Assembly (NCBI GenBank): GCA_910585865.1
Contig: CAJUGO010000002.1
Span: 62,001 to 126,000, forward strand
Direction: 5' to 3'
DNA from: an uncultured Ruminococcus sp.
GTDB taxonomy: Bacteria > Bacillota > Clostridia > Oscillospirales > Acutalibacteraceae
Length of the DNA stretch: 64,000 nucleotides
Positions 52,329 through 61,423 of the stretch are shown here, in pieces; position 1 is the first letter of the stretch; each line of letters opens with the position of its first letter. The notes under the pieces are model-generated. The model made no database searches. It saw only the letters and a program-made list of their open reading frames with translations, and was not told the DNA's origin. The position numbers were made by a program, and so were the translations under genes.

Positions 52329-53138
52329 CTATCTATACTTTTTATATGAATTATTACAATCACACACAATACAATTATGATGACTTTTTTGCTTTTCTTC
52401 AGGTAATTCAGACATATAGTCTCCATATTTCTGTGACAAATATTTATCATATTCTTTTGGTATTCTTACCTCAAGCCCCTCAAAATTAAAAAATTCTCCA
52501 CTACCGAAATGTTCACGCGGCGAATAATCTAATTTTCCCTGCCAGTTGCCGTGATTACATAATATCAAAGAATCGTCTGACGAATATTTTGAAATAAACT
52601 TTTCAAATCTAGCAGAAACAAAATGAATGTGATTTTTTAATTTTATAAAATTAAAAAATTTATTTAAGTATCTTGAAAATCCTTTTCTCGGAACATTATA
52701 TACAGATAAAAGCAGAGCTCCGTATATTCTTTTTTTTACCTCAAAAAGTTTTTGAGCATATGAAGTCTCAGGATATCCGTCAAGCGGAAATATATCTATA
52801 TTTATTCCATGATTAATCGGCAAATCTGCCGCACTTTTTTCAATAAATGCTGTATTTGAATTTCGCAGCTTACTGTATATTTGAGGAAATGATAAATCAG
52901 ATTTATAATTCTGTAAAAATATATAATCCGGCAACATTTCAGGCGCTTTTTCAAGAAAAATATTATAATCGTCCCTTAGCAAAGCCACATCAATATCATC
53001 ATCCCATGGAATAAATCCATTATATTTCACAGCTCCTAAAGCACTTCCGCAAACCAGATAATATTTTAAATCCAATTTATTGCAAATATTTACAAAATTC
53101 TGCAATAAATCAAATTCAACTCTTTGTAACTCGTTCAT
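52329..53138 (-). CDS. LicD-family phospho-transferase
   Basis: This is a 269-residue LicD-type protein with the nucleotidyltransferase-fold signature YYLVCGSALGAVKYNGFIPW, followed by DDDIDVALLR. LicD enzymes move phosphocholine or other phospho-groups from CDP carriers to teichoic acids and polysaccharides. No licA/B/C choline genes are in the window, so the transferred group is unknown. I start it at ATG 53138 (MNELQRVEF) with AGGTG upstream; it overlaps the next glycosyltransferase gene by 23 bp. Confidence 0.85.
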   Translation of the reverse strand: MNELQRVEFDLLQNFVNICNKLDLKYYLVCGSALGAVKYNGFIPWDDDIDVALLRDDYNIFLEKAPEMLPDYIFLQNYKSDLSFPQIYSKLRNSNTAFIEKSAADLPINHGINIDIFPLDGYPETSYAQKLFEVKKRIYGALLLSVYNVPRKGFSRYLNKFFNFIKLKNHIHFVSARFEKFISKYSSDDSLILCNHGNWQGKLDYSPREHFGSGEFFNFEGLEVRIPKEYDKYLSQKYGDYMSELPEEKQKSHHNCIVCDCNNSYKKYR

Positions 53139-54348
53139 ATACACACCTGTACAGTTGTTCATATTCTTGAAAACAATTATTCATATCAAAACTTTTCGCT
53201 CTTTCCAAACAAGCCTTTTCAGAATAAGGCTTTTGCAAACAAACTCGTTTAACTTCAGAAATAAGCGCTTCACTGTCATTATAAGGCACTACAGTACCGC
53301 ATTTTTCATCGGGAATTTCTCCGCTGCCACCTGTCTTATATGTAACAACAGGAGTTCCGCATGCTAACGCCTCCATATTTACTGTTGGATAATTATCCTC
53401 CCTGGTAGGATTCACAAATACATCAGCAGCCGAATATATTTCAGCCAACTCTTTTTGATTTTTGGTTCTGTGAATTGAAATTATATTTTTAGGCAAAAGC
53501 TTATCTGCTTCATCATCGGTTCCAACAAGCACAATTTTGTAATTGTTATCTAACCTTTTTGACAGTTCTATGAAAACATCCAATCCTTTTCTGTTATCCC
53601 ATGCATAAGCCACACCTAAAACTATGTGCTTTTCTTCAAGTTCATTATTTTTACGAAAATCACTTTTTATTGGATGAAAAATATTTAAATCAATTCCATT
53701 ATTTATTACTTTAACAGAATAGTCTTTTAAAAATGAAAGTTTTACTAAATTTGAAAGCCATTGTGAAGGAGTAACAATAGTTAAATTTTTTACATCAGAA
53801 AACCAAATTGCTTTCTTACTATACATCGATTTAGAACAATCAAAATAACTCTTTGGATAACTTAAATGCTGCGGACAATCATAACATCCTGTTTTCCATT
53901 TATCGCAATTAATCATCGTAAAATGCGGACAGTGCCCGGTAAAGGGCCAACAGTCATGAAATGTCCAAATTACGGGAGTATTTGTTTCCTTAATATATTT
54001 GAACAACATTGGAATATTAACAAACCAACCATGCAGATTATGTAAATGTATTATATCGGGATTGAACTCTCTGATTTTTCTTATCATATTTAATGTGGCT
54101 AAATACGAAAAACATCCTATCCTTCCGGTAATCCTGGCAAGATAAGTATGAATCGTCTTTTCCAGTATATTACTTGTCATAAAATAGTCTGAACGCTCAC
54201 ATTTTCTCCACGAAAAACCTGTTGTACAAAGCACACAGTCACCTTTTGCTTCTAAAACATCAGCCAGTGAAAACATAATTCCGCCTGTGCTGCCATATGG
54301 CACTGCATTTATCTGTAGTACGCGCAATTTTAAAGCCAGTCCTTTCAT
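53116..54348 (-). CDS. Glycosyltransferase family 4 (GT-B), WcaC-like
   Basis: This is a 410-residue GT-B enzyme beginning KGLALKLRVLQINAVPYGST. It has the Cys-rich segment WTFHDCWPFTGHCPHF and CYDCPQH seen in colanic-acid-type transferases, and the donor site PTREDNYPTVNMEALACG. The start ATG 54348 overlaps the polymerase stop (ATGA) with GAGG upstream. Sugar specificity unknown. Confidence 0.83.
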   Translation of the reverse strand: MKGLALKLRVLQINAVPYGSTGGIMFSLADVLEAKGDCVLCTTGFSWRKCERSDYFMTSNILEKTIHTYLARITGRIGCFSYLATLNMIRKIREFNPDIIHLHNLHGWFVNIPMLFKYIKETNTPVIWTFHDCWPFTGHCPHFTMINCDKWKTGCYDCPQHLSYPKSYFDCSKSMYSKKAIWFSDVKNLTIVTPSQWLSNLVKLSFLKDYSVKVINNGIDLNIFHPIKSDFRKNNELEEKHIVLGVAYAWDNRKGLDVFIELSKRLDNNYKIVLVGTDDEADKLLPKNIISIHRTKNQKELAEIYSAADVFVNPTREDNYPTVNMEALACGTPVVTYKTGGSGEIPDEKCGTVVPYNDSEALISEVKRVCLQKPYSEKACLERAKSFDMNNCFQEYEQLYRCVYERVTKS

Positions 54349-55421
54349 ATAACCTCGAAAATTGTATGATATTGGGCAAAAGAAGACCACATAGCATTTG
54401 TAAAAAATGAGTAATATCTTAAAACATATACCAATAAAAGCAAGAAAGGCATAACATATTTATTTATACAATCCCATACTGTTATTAACACATTGTTTTG
54501 ATTTACTACAATTGCACCTTTCTTTATTGTTTGCTCCAGTATCAGAGGAATTGCCACAATAGAAAAAATATCAAAATACATTTGAAACCGTGTGAGCATA
54601 GACATCTTCATGGCAAGAACACCCAAAATCGTTCCTATAAGATATAGTTTTGAATATACAAGTGCCTTCCCCTCCATCTTCGGCAAATTGAGGAGAACAT
54701 AGATAAAAAATAATCCCGTAAGCAATGTAGCACGCAATGAATTTTGCATACTTTGCTGAGCGAAATAATTATAGTCTTTATCGTTAAATAATGATATGAT
54801 ATTTGATATAAAGGTCTGAAAGTTATCTAAAGATAAAACAGCAAAAAGACAGATTAAAATAACAACTGTCCACCGTCTTTTGAAACTCTTGCTTCCGCAA
54901 ACAAAATAAACCGGTAATAAAAACACCGCACTTTTATGAAAAAGCACTGCTAATCCGATAAATAGCAAAAACGGCAAAGGTTTTCTCTTAATTGCAAAAC
55001 GGACAGCAATGATAAACATCAACATTGCCAAACATTGGCGTATTGAAGAAAGATTCATTAAGAAAAGATATGGATTAATAACAAATATCAATACACCAAT
55101 CCAGTAATAATCTATTGGAAGAGTATCTTTTATCAATCTGTATATTACATAAATATAAGCAAGGCTGGTCACGGCAACTAATAGATAAAAATTGGGGAAA
55201 ATCCGATTTAAAAGAGTAAACAGAAATTCATCATAAGGAGAATTCCCCCCTGCCTTCATATATGTATGCCATCCCATATATGAAGCATAGTCATTTCCGT
55301 ACATATAGCGAAAAGCTGAAAACATAAACAGCACAGCGAACGGATATATCTGAACGCTTCTGTTGATTTTGGAACATATAATAGCCAATATAACAGAACT
55401 TAACAGTATAATATGAACCAT
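54345..55421 (-). CDS. Wzy/EpsG-type polysaccharide polymerase
   Basis: This is a 358-residue polytopic membrane protein with about ten helices. The pattern FRYMYGNDYASYMGW followed by a large loop, and LSSIRQCLAMLMFIIAVRFA followed by VLFHKSAVFLLPVYFV, is typical of the EpsG/Wzy family. It should join flipped repeat units outside the membrane. It is tightly packed between two glycosyltransferase genes. Confidence 0.83.
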   Translation of the reverse strand: MVHIILLSSVILAIICSKINRSVQIYPFAVLFMFSAFRYMYGNDYASYMGWHTYMKAGGNSPYDEFLFTLLNRIFPNFYLLVAVTSLAYIYVIYRLIKDTLPIDYYWIGVLIFVINPYLFLMNLSSIRQCLAMLMFIIAVRFAIKRKPLPFLLFIGLAVLFHKSAVFLLPVYFVCGSKSFKRRWTVVILICLFAVLSLDNFQTFISNIISLFNDKDYNYFAQQSMQNSLRATLLTGLFFIYVLLNLPKMEGKALVYSKLYLIGTILGVLAMKMSMLTRFQMYFDIFSIVAIPLILEQTIKKGAIVVNQNNVLITVWDCINKYVMPFLLLLVYVLRYYSFFTNAMWSSFAQYHTIFEVI

Positions 55422-55435
55422 ATATCCTCCCTAAC

Positions 55436-56647
55436 TTACTTAAAACACATTTTAACAATTGAATTGGCAATTTTATGGGCAGAAAGCTTTTCTTCCGCAT
55501 ACTTCATAAATGATAAAAATCTTTCCTGACCACAATCAGCGTTTTCTTTAACTGCTCTCTCTATTGCTTCGGATATTGCATAGGCCGGTGATTTATTTTC
55601 ATCAATTACATATAAAAAATTTTCATAAATTTTTGGTATGCCATCAAGCATATATGCAACCACAGGTTTTCCTGTCATCAAATAATCTATATTTTTGGAA
55701 GGAAAAGAATACTTAGTATATTCTTCATTATTCTCCCTTGGGTTAATCAAAACATTAGCCCGCATTTGCCAGTTCTTAGACTCTTCGGGTGTAATCTGTC
55801 CTGTATATATAATTCTTTTGTCTTTCTCCGAAGCATTTGATACATAATCTGAACAATCCCCGGTACCACATAATATTAATCTGTAATTTATATCAGTTAA
55901 CAACGAAAAAGCATCAACCAGATTTTTTATACCAAACTTTTCATTCAATTTTCCTGCATAAACAATTCTGGTTATACCGTCAGTTTCATTTTCTTTTTTA
56001 ATAGTTTCATACTCAGCACAATCTGAAAAAATGCCTTCTGCCACAATATACGGCTTATCATATATAGGCAAACATTCTTTCATATGTTCAGTTAAAATTA
56101 CAAAAGCATCAACATGACTCATAAGATTATGCATAAGCGAAATATCATATTTTTTAGCAAAGTCGTATATCTTGCTTCTGTTTGCATCCAAATTCATATA
56201 ATTCGGCAAATCCGGAGAAAACAAACAAATTTTTATTGAAGGATCTTTCCTTTTAGCATATACTGCTGCCTGCAAAAACGGGGTATGTGCACTATACACA
56301 ACTATTAATTTATTTTTATCCCGATCGGCAATAAAATTCTTCACAGCTTTCTTGGCAGCTATACTCCGAGAAAAATTTCTTATCCCCCAAATATTAATAA
56401 AATTAATATATCTATACTTATTTTGTGCTGTTTTAAACCCTTTAAAAAACCACTTCTTACATCTTAAAGGGTAAGCCCCTATAAATGGCGCGGATATGAC
56501 AGATAAATCACACTCTGTCCTGTTAAAACCATCAATAAGCTTTTTTTGAAAAATATTTGCTGAAAATTCAACGTACGATTTTGAATTTTCAATTACTTCT
56601 TTTTCATTTTCTGCTGCAAAAACTCCGCATAAAATTAGTACTTTCAT
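55436..56647 (-). CDS. Glycosyltransferase (GT-B)
   Basis: This is a 403-residue protein. It has an acceptor-side N-terminal half (MKVLILCGVFAAENEKEV) and a donor-side half with RIVYAGKLNEKFGI, RLILCGTGDC and VLINPRENNEEYTKYSFPSK. The SFPSK-type ending is usual for EPS GT4 members. Sugar unknown. It lies between the polymerase (14 bp) and the GT2 gene (63 bp). Confidence 0.8.
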   Translation of the reverse strand: MKVLILCGVFAAENEKEVIENSKSYVEFSANIFQKKLIDGFNRTECDLSVISAPFIGAYPLRCKKWFFKGFKTAQNKYRYINFINIWGIRNFSRSIAAKKAVKNFIADRDKNKLIVVYSAHTPFLQAAVYAKRKDPSIKICLFSPDLPNYMNLDANRSKIYDFAKKYDISLMHNLMSHVDAFVILTEHMKECLPIYDKPYIVAEGIFSDCAEYETIKKENETDGITRIVYAGKLNEKFGIKNLVDAFSLLTDINYRLILCGTGDCSDYVSNASEKDKRIIYTGQITPEESKNWQMRANVLINPRENNEEYTKYSFPSKNIDYLMTGKPVVAYMLDGIPKIYENFLYVIDENKSPAYAISEAIERAVKENADCGQERFLSFMKYAEEKLSAHKIANSIVKMCFK

Positions 56648-56710
56648 AAGATTTCCAATCTAATTATAGTTTTTATTGACAATACTTTTTAATTCAAAAG
56701 TCATTCAAAG

Positions 56711-57478
56711 TCATATATTTTTATATTTTATAAAACCCAAAACTCCATACTGCACAAAATGAAATATGCAGCTTGTCAAAGGTAAATGTAAAAATTTCCG
56801 ATATATGTTCCAGCGATTTTTAGCACTTGAAAGCTTATTTGAAGCACGGGAATCGCCTCTAACCCTATACTCAGCAAGCACCTCTGTCAATCCTGCTGCT
56901 GAATATCCGTCTTTTAATATAGACAGCCAAAGAGCATAATCTTCATGATAAAAATCCGTAGGGAATCTGTATTTGTCAACGATTTTACGAGAAAGCAAAG
57001 CTGTGGAACAACTTATTACACTAACGTTTAATGTATCTTTAAAATCGGTTTTTTCAGGAACAATAAACTCTCTGCATTTTTTATTTCCATTTTCATCTAT
57101 AATAGAATATGAACAGTAAACAATATCTGCATTACTTGACTGTGCAGCTGCAACCTGCAACTCCAGTTTTTCTTTTGCCCATATATCATCACTGTCAATA
57201 AGAGCAACAAATGTGCCTCTGCACAAATCAAGACCCTTGTTACGGGTTATAGCGGCTCCCTCATTTTTATCACTTAACACTAACCGGATTCTCTCATCAG
57301 TCTTTGATATTTTTTGTAAAATATCCCTTGTGTTATCAGACGAACAGTCGTCAATAATAATTAATTCAAAATTATCAAATGTTTGCTGTAAAACAGAATT
57401 AACTGCAAGTTCAATAAAATCAGCAGAATTATATGACGGCATAATAACCGAAACATAAGGATTGCTTTCTTTAATCAT
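56711..57478 (-). CDS. Glycosyltransferase family 2 (GT-A)
   Basis: This is a 255-residue GT-A enzyme beginning YVSVIMPSYNSADFIE, with IIIDDCSSDNTRD and the DXD-type metal motif ALIDSDDIWAKEKL. A substrate-side segment FYHEDYALWLSILKDGY follows. It has no membrane anchor. It is the second gene of the cluster and probably adds the second sugar after the initiating transferase. Confidence 0.87.
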   Translation of the reverse strand: MIKESNPYVSVIMPSYNSADFIELAVNSVLQQTFDNFELIIIDDCSSDNTRDILQKISKTDERIRLVLSDKNEGAAITRNKGLDLCRGTFVALIDSDDIWAKEKLELQVAAAQSSNADIVYCSYSIIDENGNKKCREFIVPEKTDFKDTLNVSVISCSTALLSRKIVDKYRFPTDFYHEDYALWLSILKDGYSAAGLTEVLAEYRVRGDSRASNKLSSAKNRWNIYRKFLHLPLTSCIFHFVQYGVLGFIKYKNI

Positions 57479-57484
57479 TCACAA

Positions 57485-58144
57485 TCACCTTGCACCTTCC
57501 TGTGTAAATACAACCTTAATTGTCATAAAAATACACTTTAAATCCATAGATAGAGATTGTTTTTTTATGTACTCCATATCATAAACTATTTTTTCTTCCG
57601 GAGATAAATCATAACCGCCGTTAACTTGTGCCCAACCTGTAAGACCGGGAGTGACCATCAAACGATTAGAAAAACCGTGAATATACTTTTCAAATTCTTC
57701 ATAAAAATTTGCGCGTTCAGGTCTGGGTCCGACAAAACTCATGTTGCCGATTAAAATATTGATTAACTGAGGAAATTCATCAATACGGCTTTTTCTGATT
57801 ATGCGTCCTACACGCGTACATCTGTCATCATCTTTATTCGCCCATTGTGCTCCTTTTTCTTCAGCGTTAACATACATTGAACGAAATTTATACATTACAA
57901 ATGTTTTTCCGTTTTTTCCTACCCGCTCTTGTTTAAAAATCGGCGATCCTTCTGAATCAATACAAATACATATTGCTATAATAATCATTGGAATTATTAA
58001 AACAAAAAGCATAAAAAAAGCGATTGAAAAATCAAATAACCGTTTAATACACCTATAAAAAATTCGCTTGGGTACCACTACAGATTCAACATAATAAATC
58101 TGCTGAGATTCTCTATTTACTATACCTTCCTTACAAATGCTCAT
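57485..58144 (-). CDS. Initiating phosphoglycosyl transferase (undecaprenyl-phosphate sugar transferase)
   Basis: This is a 219-residue monotopic enzyme with one N-terminal re-entrant/membrane helix (FDFSIAFFMLFVLIIPMIII). Catalytic pieces are FKQERVGKNGKTFVMYKFRS, SRIDEFPQLINIL and SFVGPRPERANF. It transfers a phospho-sugar from UDP-sugar to undecaprenyl phosphate and starts the repeat unit. It is the first gene of the cluster, with GGAGAG before ATG 58144. Confidence 0.9.
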   Translation of the reverse strand: MSICKEGIVNRESQQIYYVESVVVPKRIFYRCIKRLFDFSIAFFMLFVLIIPMIIIAICICIDSEGSPIFKQERVGKNGKTFVMYKFRSMYVNAEEKGAQWANKDDDRCTRVGRIIRKSRIDEFPQLINILIGNMSFVGPRPERANFYEEFEKYIHGFSNRLMVTPGLTGWAQVNGGYDLSPEEKIVYDMEYIKKQSLSMDLKCIFMTIKVVFTQEGAR

Positions 58145-58209
58145 TTATTTTCTCTCCATATATGAATTTTAAAATACTACCAGCAGATTTATTTTGCGTT
58201 TTTCCCGGT

Positions 58210-58238
58210 ATTATGCTGAGTGTATATGCTGAACTCAA
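58210..58238 (-). promoter_or_regulatory. Candidate promoter of the polysaccharide operon
   Basis: On the minus strand TTGAGT (58233-58238) and CATAAT (58210-58215) are 17 bases apart, 66 bases before the first gene. The match is moderate; other A/T-rich -10-like sequences are nearby. Confidence 0.35.
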
Positions 58239-59127
58239 TAAACATTAACTAATAAACAATTTTAATAAAATAATTGCTTACTACCAAAACGTATAATTAT
58301 GCACTTATATCATTCAGTTTAAAAAAAAAGAAAAATGTTTGTCCATAATTTTTCTGCTTGTTTTTATTATAATTTTCACAGCCAAACAACAACTTCTCAA
58401 GCTGCTGCGCCTGCACGCACTAACAGCTATGAGTTTTTACATAGATTCAGGAACCTTTTGAACAAATGCACATCCAATAACCTTTTTGAAAAAACAGGTA
58501 AAACAGATTAATTACATAATCACAAATAATAAGCAAAAGTAAAAAACTTAAAATTATTATACATAACGCAAATTGACTGTCACTGTTTGTGTATATCTGC
58601 AAAGGAAATAAATTACATTAAAATAGTATAAATATAATTTACCAAAAGAATTTATGCTATTGTACTTTTTGTACTGCAAGATAAAACTGTCCAGATACCC
58701 TGTGATTTCTAAGATAATAAATATCTGTTATCCTAGAAGACATAATTTAAAATAATACTATCATATAATTCAAAAAAATACAATGGCACATCTGCATATT
58801 TTTAATTTTTCCTGCATTTTATTCAACATTTTTACTCTTTTTTCCAAAAAACCAATAAATATTTTTATTACTTTATAACAAAATAATATTTATCGTTTAC
58901 TGATTGCAATATTATTATATAAAATAAAAAATACGCTAATTAATAAAATCCTTATATAATAAATACTGTTAATTTTACCAGCTTTTCTAACCTTGGCCAA
59001 CATACGTTAAAACCGCATATATAAGATAATACTTCAATAAAATTAATATTACAAATTTATATATAGTTTCCGAAAGAATTTACTGTTGATTTTATTTAAA
59101 GTTTGCTGAAATTTTGACATAAAAATA

Positions 59128-59170
59128 CCCCCTAATGCAGTTTGGTTTTTTACCTTGTCTGCGTTAGGGG
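59128..59170 (-). terminator. Intrinsic terminator after ilvA-ridA
   Basis: The stem CCCCTAACGCAG / CTGCATTAGGGG (one mismatched G-T position) closes an 18-base loop and is followed by TATTTTTATG on the minus strand. It lies 53 bp past the ridA stop. Confidence 0.75.
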
Positions 59171-59222
59171 ATCACATCAAAATACTGATAAGTGCCTTTT
59201 TGTTTATAAACAGTTTTAATTT

Positions 59223-59594
59223 TTATGTTTCAGCAATAACCTCAACCTCAACAAGTACATCCTTGGGAAGCTGTTTTACTGCTACACATGATCTTGCCGG
59301 CTTTTCTGTGAAATATTTGCCGTAGACTTCATTAAACGCAGCAAAATCATCCATATTTTTAAGGAAACAAACTGTTTTTACAGCCTTATCAAGCGAGCTT
59401 CCTGCTGCCTCAAGTACATTTTTAAGATTTGTACATACCTGCTCAGTCTGTGCCTCAATTGTCTGAGCCTCAACATTGCCGCTTGCCGGGTTAATTGCAA
59501 TCTGCCCTGATGTAAATACAAGTCCGTTTACCTTTACAGCCTGTGAGTAAGGTCCAATAGCGTCAGGTGCATTCTTTGTATATATCTTGTCCAT
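59223..59594 (-). CDS. ridA: RidA-family enamine/imine deaminase
   Basis: This is a 123-residue YjgF/YER057c/UK114 protein. Motifs: DAIGPYSQAVKVNGLVFTSG at the N-terminus and the substrate Arg in ARSCVAVKQLP near residue 103. RidA removes reactive 2-aminoacrylate and related enamines released by PLP dehydratases. It is encoded directly after ilvA (29 bp), which makes exactly that class of intermediate. AGGAGG precedes its ATG. Confidence 0.95.
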   Translation of the reverse strand: MDKIYTKNAPDAIGPYSQAVKVNGLVFTSGQIAINPASGNVEAQTIEAQTEQVCTNLKNVLEAAGSSLDKAVKTVCFLKNMDDFAAFNEVYGKYFTEKPARSCVAVKQLPKDVLVEVEVIAET

Positions 59595-59623
59595 TATTAT
59601 TCCTCCTGTGAATTAAATATGTA

Positions 59624-60817
59624 TTATACTAATTTAAAGCCTGCATTAATAAGTGCATCGTGAATTTCCTTTACATGGTCATAATTTCTGGTTTCAAGCA
59701 CGATTCTCAGATAGCATCCGTTTACATCTGTTCCCTCGCTTGCTCTTTCATGATGAATAGAAATTACATTAGCTCCCTTATCGGCAATAATCTTTGAAAC
59801 CGCAAGAAGCTGACCCGGCTTATCCTGAAGCTCTATGCAAACTGTCTGCTGTCTGCCTGTCATAAGAAGTCCGCGCTTAATAACCCTCGAAAGAATAGTA
59901 ACATCAATGTTGCCGCCCGATACAACACAAACTACTTTTTTGCCCTTAACCGGCAGCTTATTGAACATTACAGCAGCAAGAGGTGCTGCTCCTGCTCCCT
60001 CGGCAATCATTTTCTGAGATTCGATAAGCTTAAGAATAGCTGATGAAATCTCATCATCGCTTACTGTAACAATATCATCTACATATTGTTTAACATATTC
60101 AAATGTATGCTCACCCGGTTCTTTTACCTGAATTCCGTCGGCAATAGTTGAAACATTATCAAGACAAACAGGTTTGCCTTTTTTAACAGATTCATACATT
60201 GATGGCGCTCCCTCAGCCTGAACACCATAAATCTTGATATTAGGATTAAGACTCTTGATTGCACAAGCAACGCCCGAAATGAGTCCTCCTCCGCCTATTG
60301 CACATACAACTGCGTCAACATCCGGCATTTCATTCATAATCTCTATGCCTATTGTTCCCTGGCCGGCTATTACATTTTCATCATCAAAAGGATGAATAAA
60401 TGTATAGTTTTTCTCATCACGAAGTTTTAAGGCTTCATTATAAGCATCATCATAAATACCCGGAACCATACAAACATCAGCACCGTAATTTTTAGTTGCT
60501 TCAACCTTTGATATTGGCGCACCGTCAGGAAGACAGATTAACGACTTTATTCCGTACTTTGTAGCGGCAAGTGCAACTCCCTGAGCATGATTTCCTGCTG
60601 AACAGGCTATTACGCCTCTAGCTTTTTCTTCATCTGTAAGCTGGGAAATTTTATAACCGGATCCCCTAACCTTAAATGAGCCTGTAATTTGTAAGTTTTC
60701 CGGTTTAAGGTATACATCGCACTCATCGCAAATCCCTGCCGCGTGAACAATATTTGTAGGTCTTATAACATCCTTCAATACATAAGACGCATGATATATT
60801 TTATCCAATGTAAGCAT
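59624..60817 (-). CDS. ilvA: Threonine ammonia-lyase with C-terminal ACT domain
   Basis: This is a 397-residue PLP enzyme converting threonine to 2-oxobutanoate (and serine to pyruvate). The PLP lysine is K49 in LQITGSFKVRG. The phosphate-binding loop is AIGGGGLISG near 175. An ACT domain (residues about 325-397, CIELQDKPGQLLAVSK) suggests control by an amino acid. The size fits the medium-length single-ACT form, so it could serve isoleucine synthesis or threonine catabolism. No other ilv gene is here. Confidence 0.92.
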   Translation of the reverse strand: MLTLDKIYHASYVLKDVIRPTNIVHAAGICDECDVYLKPENLQITGSFKVRGSGYKISQLTDEEKARGVIACSAGNHAQGVALAATKYGIKSLICLPDGAPISKVEATKNYGADVCMVPGIYDDAYNEALKLRDEKNYTFIHPFDDENVIAGQGTIGIEIMNEMPDVDAVVCAIGGGGLISGVACAIKSLNPNIKIYGVQAEGAPSMYESVKKGKPVCLDNVSTIADGIQVKEPGEHTFEYVKQYVDDIVTVSDDEISSAILKLIESQKMIAEGAGAAPLAAVMFNKLPVKGKKVVCVVSGGNIDVTILSRVIKRGLLMTGRQQTVCIELQDKPGQLLAVSKIIADKGANVISIHHERASEGTDVNGCYLRIVLETRNYDHVKEIHDALINAGFKLV

Positions 60818-61228
60818 AGCAATACTTCCTTTTCATAACACTTATTACTACACCATTCTAAAAAACAATATATTTTTTAAAAACTTTGTGCTAACCAAAT
60901 AACATACTGCCAAAACAATTACACCTTCTGAGAACAGGCTGTAAAAGTAATTGCAAAACCTGCCTAAAAGAAATTTGCTTTTAAAATGGTGTTTAGCATA
61001 ATATACTTTTACTATTTTAATACAATACTGCGATAAAATCAAGTTTTTTTGAAAAGCGGTTACTTAAGTGTACTGCTAAAACATCAGACAATTGCCGTGA
61101 CAGCTCTTTTTACTGATATTTGAATAGATAAATTTCTTCATAGCCAGACTGAATGAGAATTATATTAATATTCAATGCAATTTGTATTCTATTTATCAAA
61201 ACAATTAATGCTTACAAAATATTGATTT
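60818..61228. other. Noncoding region between the feo locus and ilvA
   Basis: No convincing gene. It contains a candidate terminator for the feo transcript near 61055-61077 (AGCAGTACACTT / AAGTAACCGCT, then TTTTC) and a sigma-A-like sequence at 61014-61042. A 64-codon open frame at 60848-61042 lacks a good ribosome-binding site and has low-complexity composition. Confidence 0.4.
61014..61042 (-). promoter_or_regulatory. Candidate promoter upstream of ilvA
   Basis: On the minus strand TTGATT (61037-61042) and TAAAAT (61014-61019) are 17 bases apart. This would give ilvA a leader of nearly 190 bases with no recognisable riboswitch or T-box. Confidence 0.35.
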
Positions 61229-61402
61229 TCAAGAGCTGCGATGGCAGTTTCCGTGCATTGGACAATCTGTACAGCCGCAGCCGCAGGAAGATTTGCCTCT
61301 CTTTTTATTTCTTATCATGCAGATAACTGCAATTACTGTAACTGCCGCAACTATGAATCCAATAATAATAGTACCTAAATTACTTAAAAAATATTCGATC
61401 AT
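61229..61402 (-). CDS. FeoB-associated Cys-rich membrane protein
   Basis: This 57-residue gene starts at ATG 61402 with AGGAG seven bases upstream. It has one membrane helix (TIIIGFIVAAVTVIAVICMI at 11-30), a basic stretch (RNKKRGK) and a Cys-rich tail SCGCGCTDCPMHGNC. This is the layout of the small PF12669-type proteins found after feoB in Firmicutes, proposed to help ferrous iron transport. It follows feoB by 21 bp. The six clustered cysteines could bind iron; this is not proven. Confidence 0.88.
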   Translation of the reverse strand: MIEYFLSNLGTIIIGFIVAAVTVIAVICMIRNKKRGKSSCGCGCTDCPMHGNCHRSS

Positions 61403-61423
61403 TTTACACTCCTGTTTAACAAT

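Larger units (their letters stand above)
58145..59222. other. 1.08-kb AT-rich region upstream of the polysaccharide cluster
   Basis: I see no gene. The region holds the ridA terminator (59128-59170), a weak promoter candidate for the cluster (58210-58238), a hairpin TCTAAGATAA / TTATCCTAGA at 58708-58736 and many A/T runs. A short GC-richer patch (GCTGCTGCGCCTGCACG near 58400) may be a trace of former coding sequence. Confidence 0.5.

Noticed and set aside
58400..58430. Remnant of a gene in the GC-richer patch upstream of the polysaccharide cluster
   Set aside because: No frame longer than about 45 codons and no recognisable peptide on either strand; mentioned only as a possible trace.
60848..61042. 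64-codon open frame upstream of ilvA
   Set aside because: No ribosome-binding site, odd composition, and it overlaps the likely promoter.
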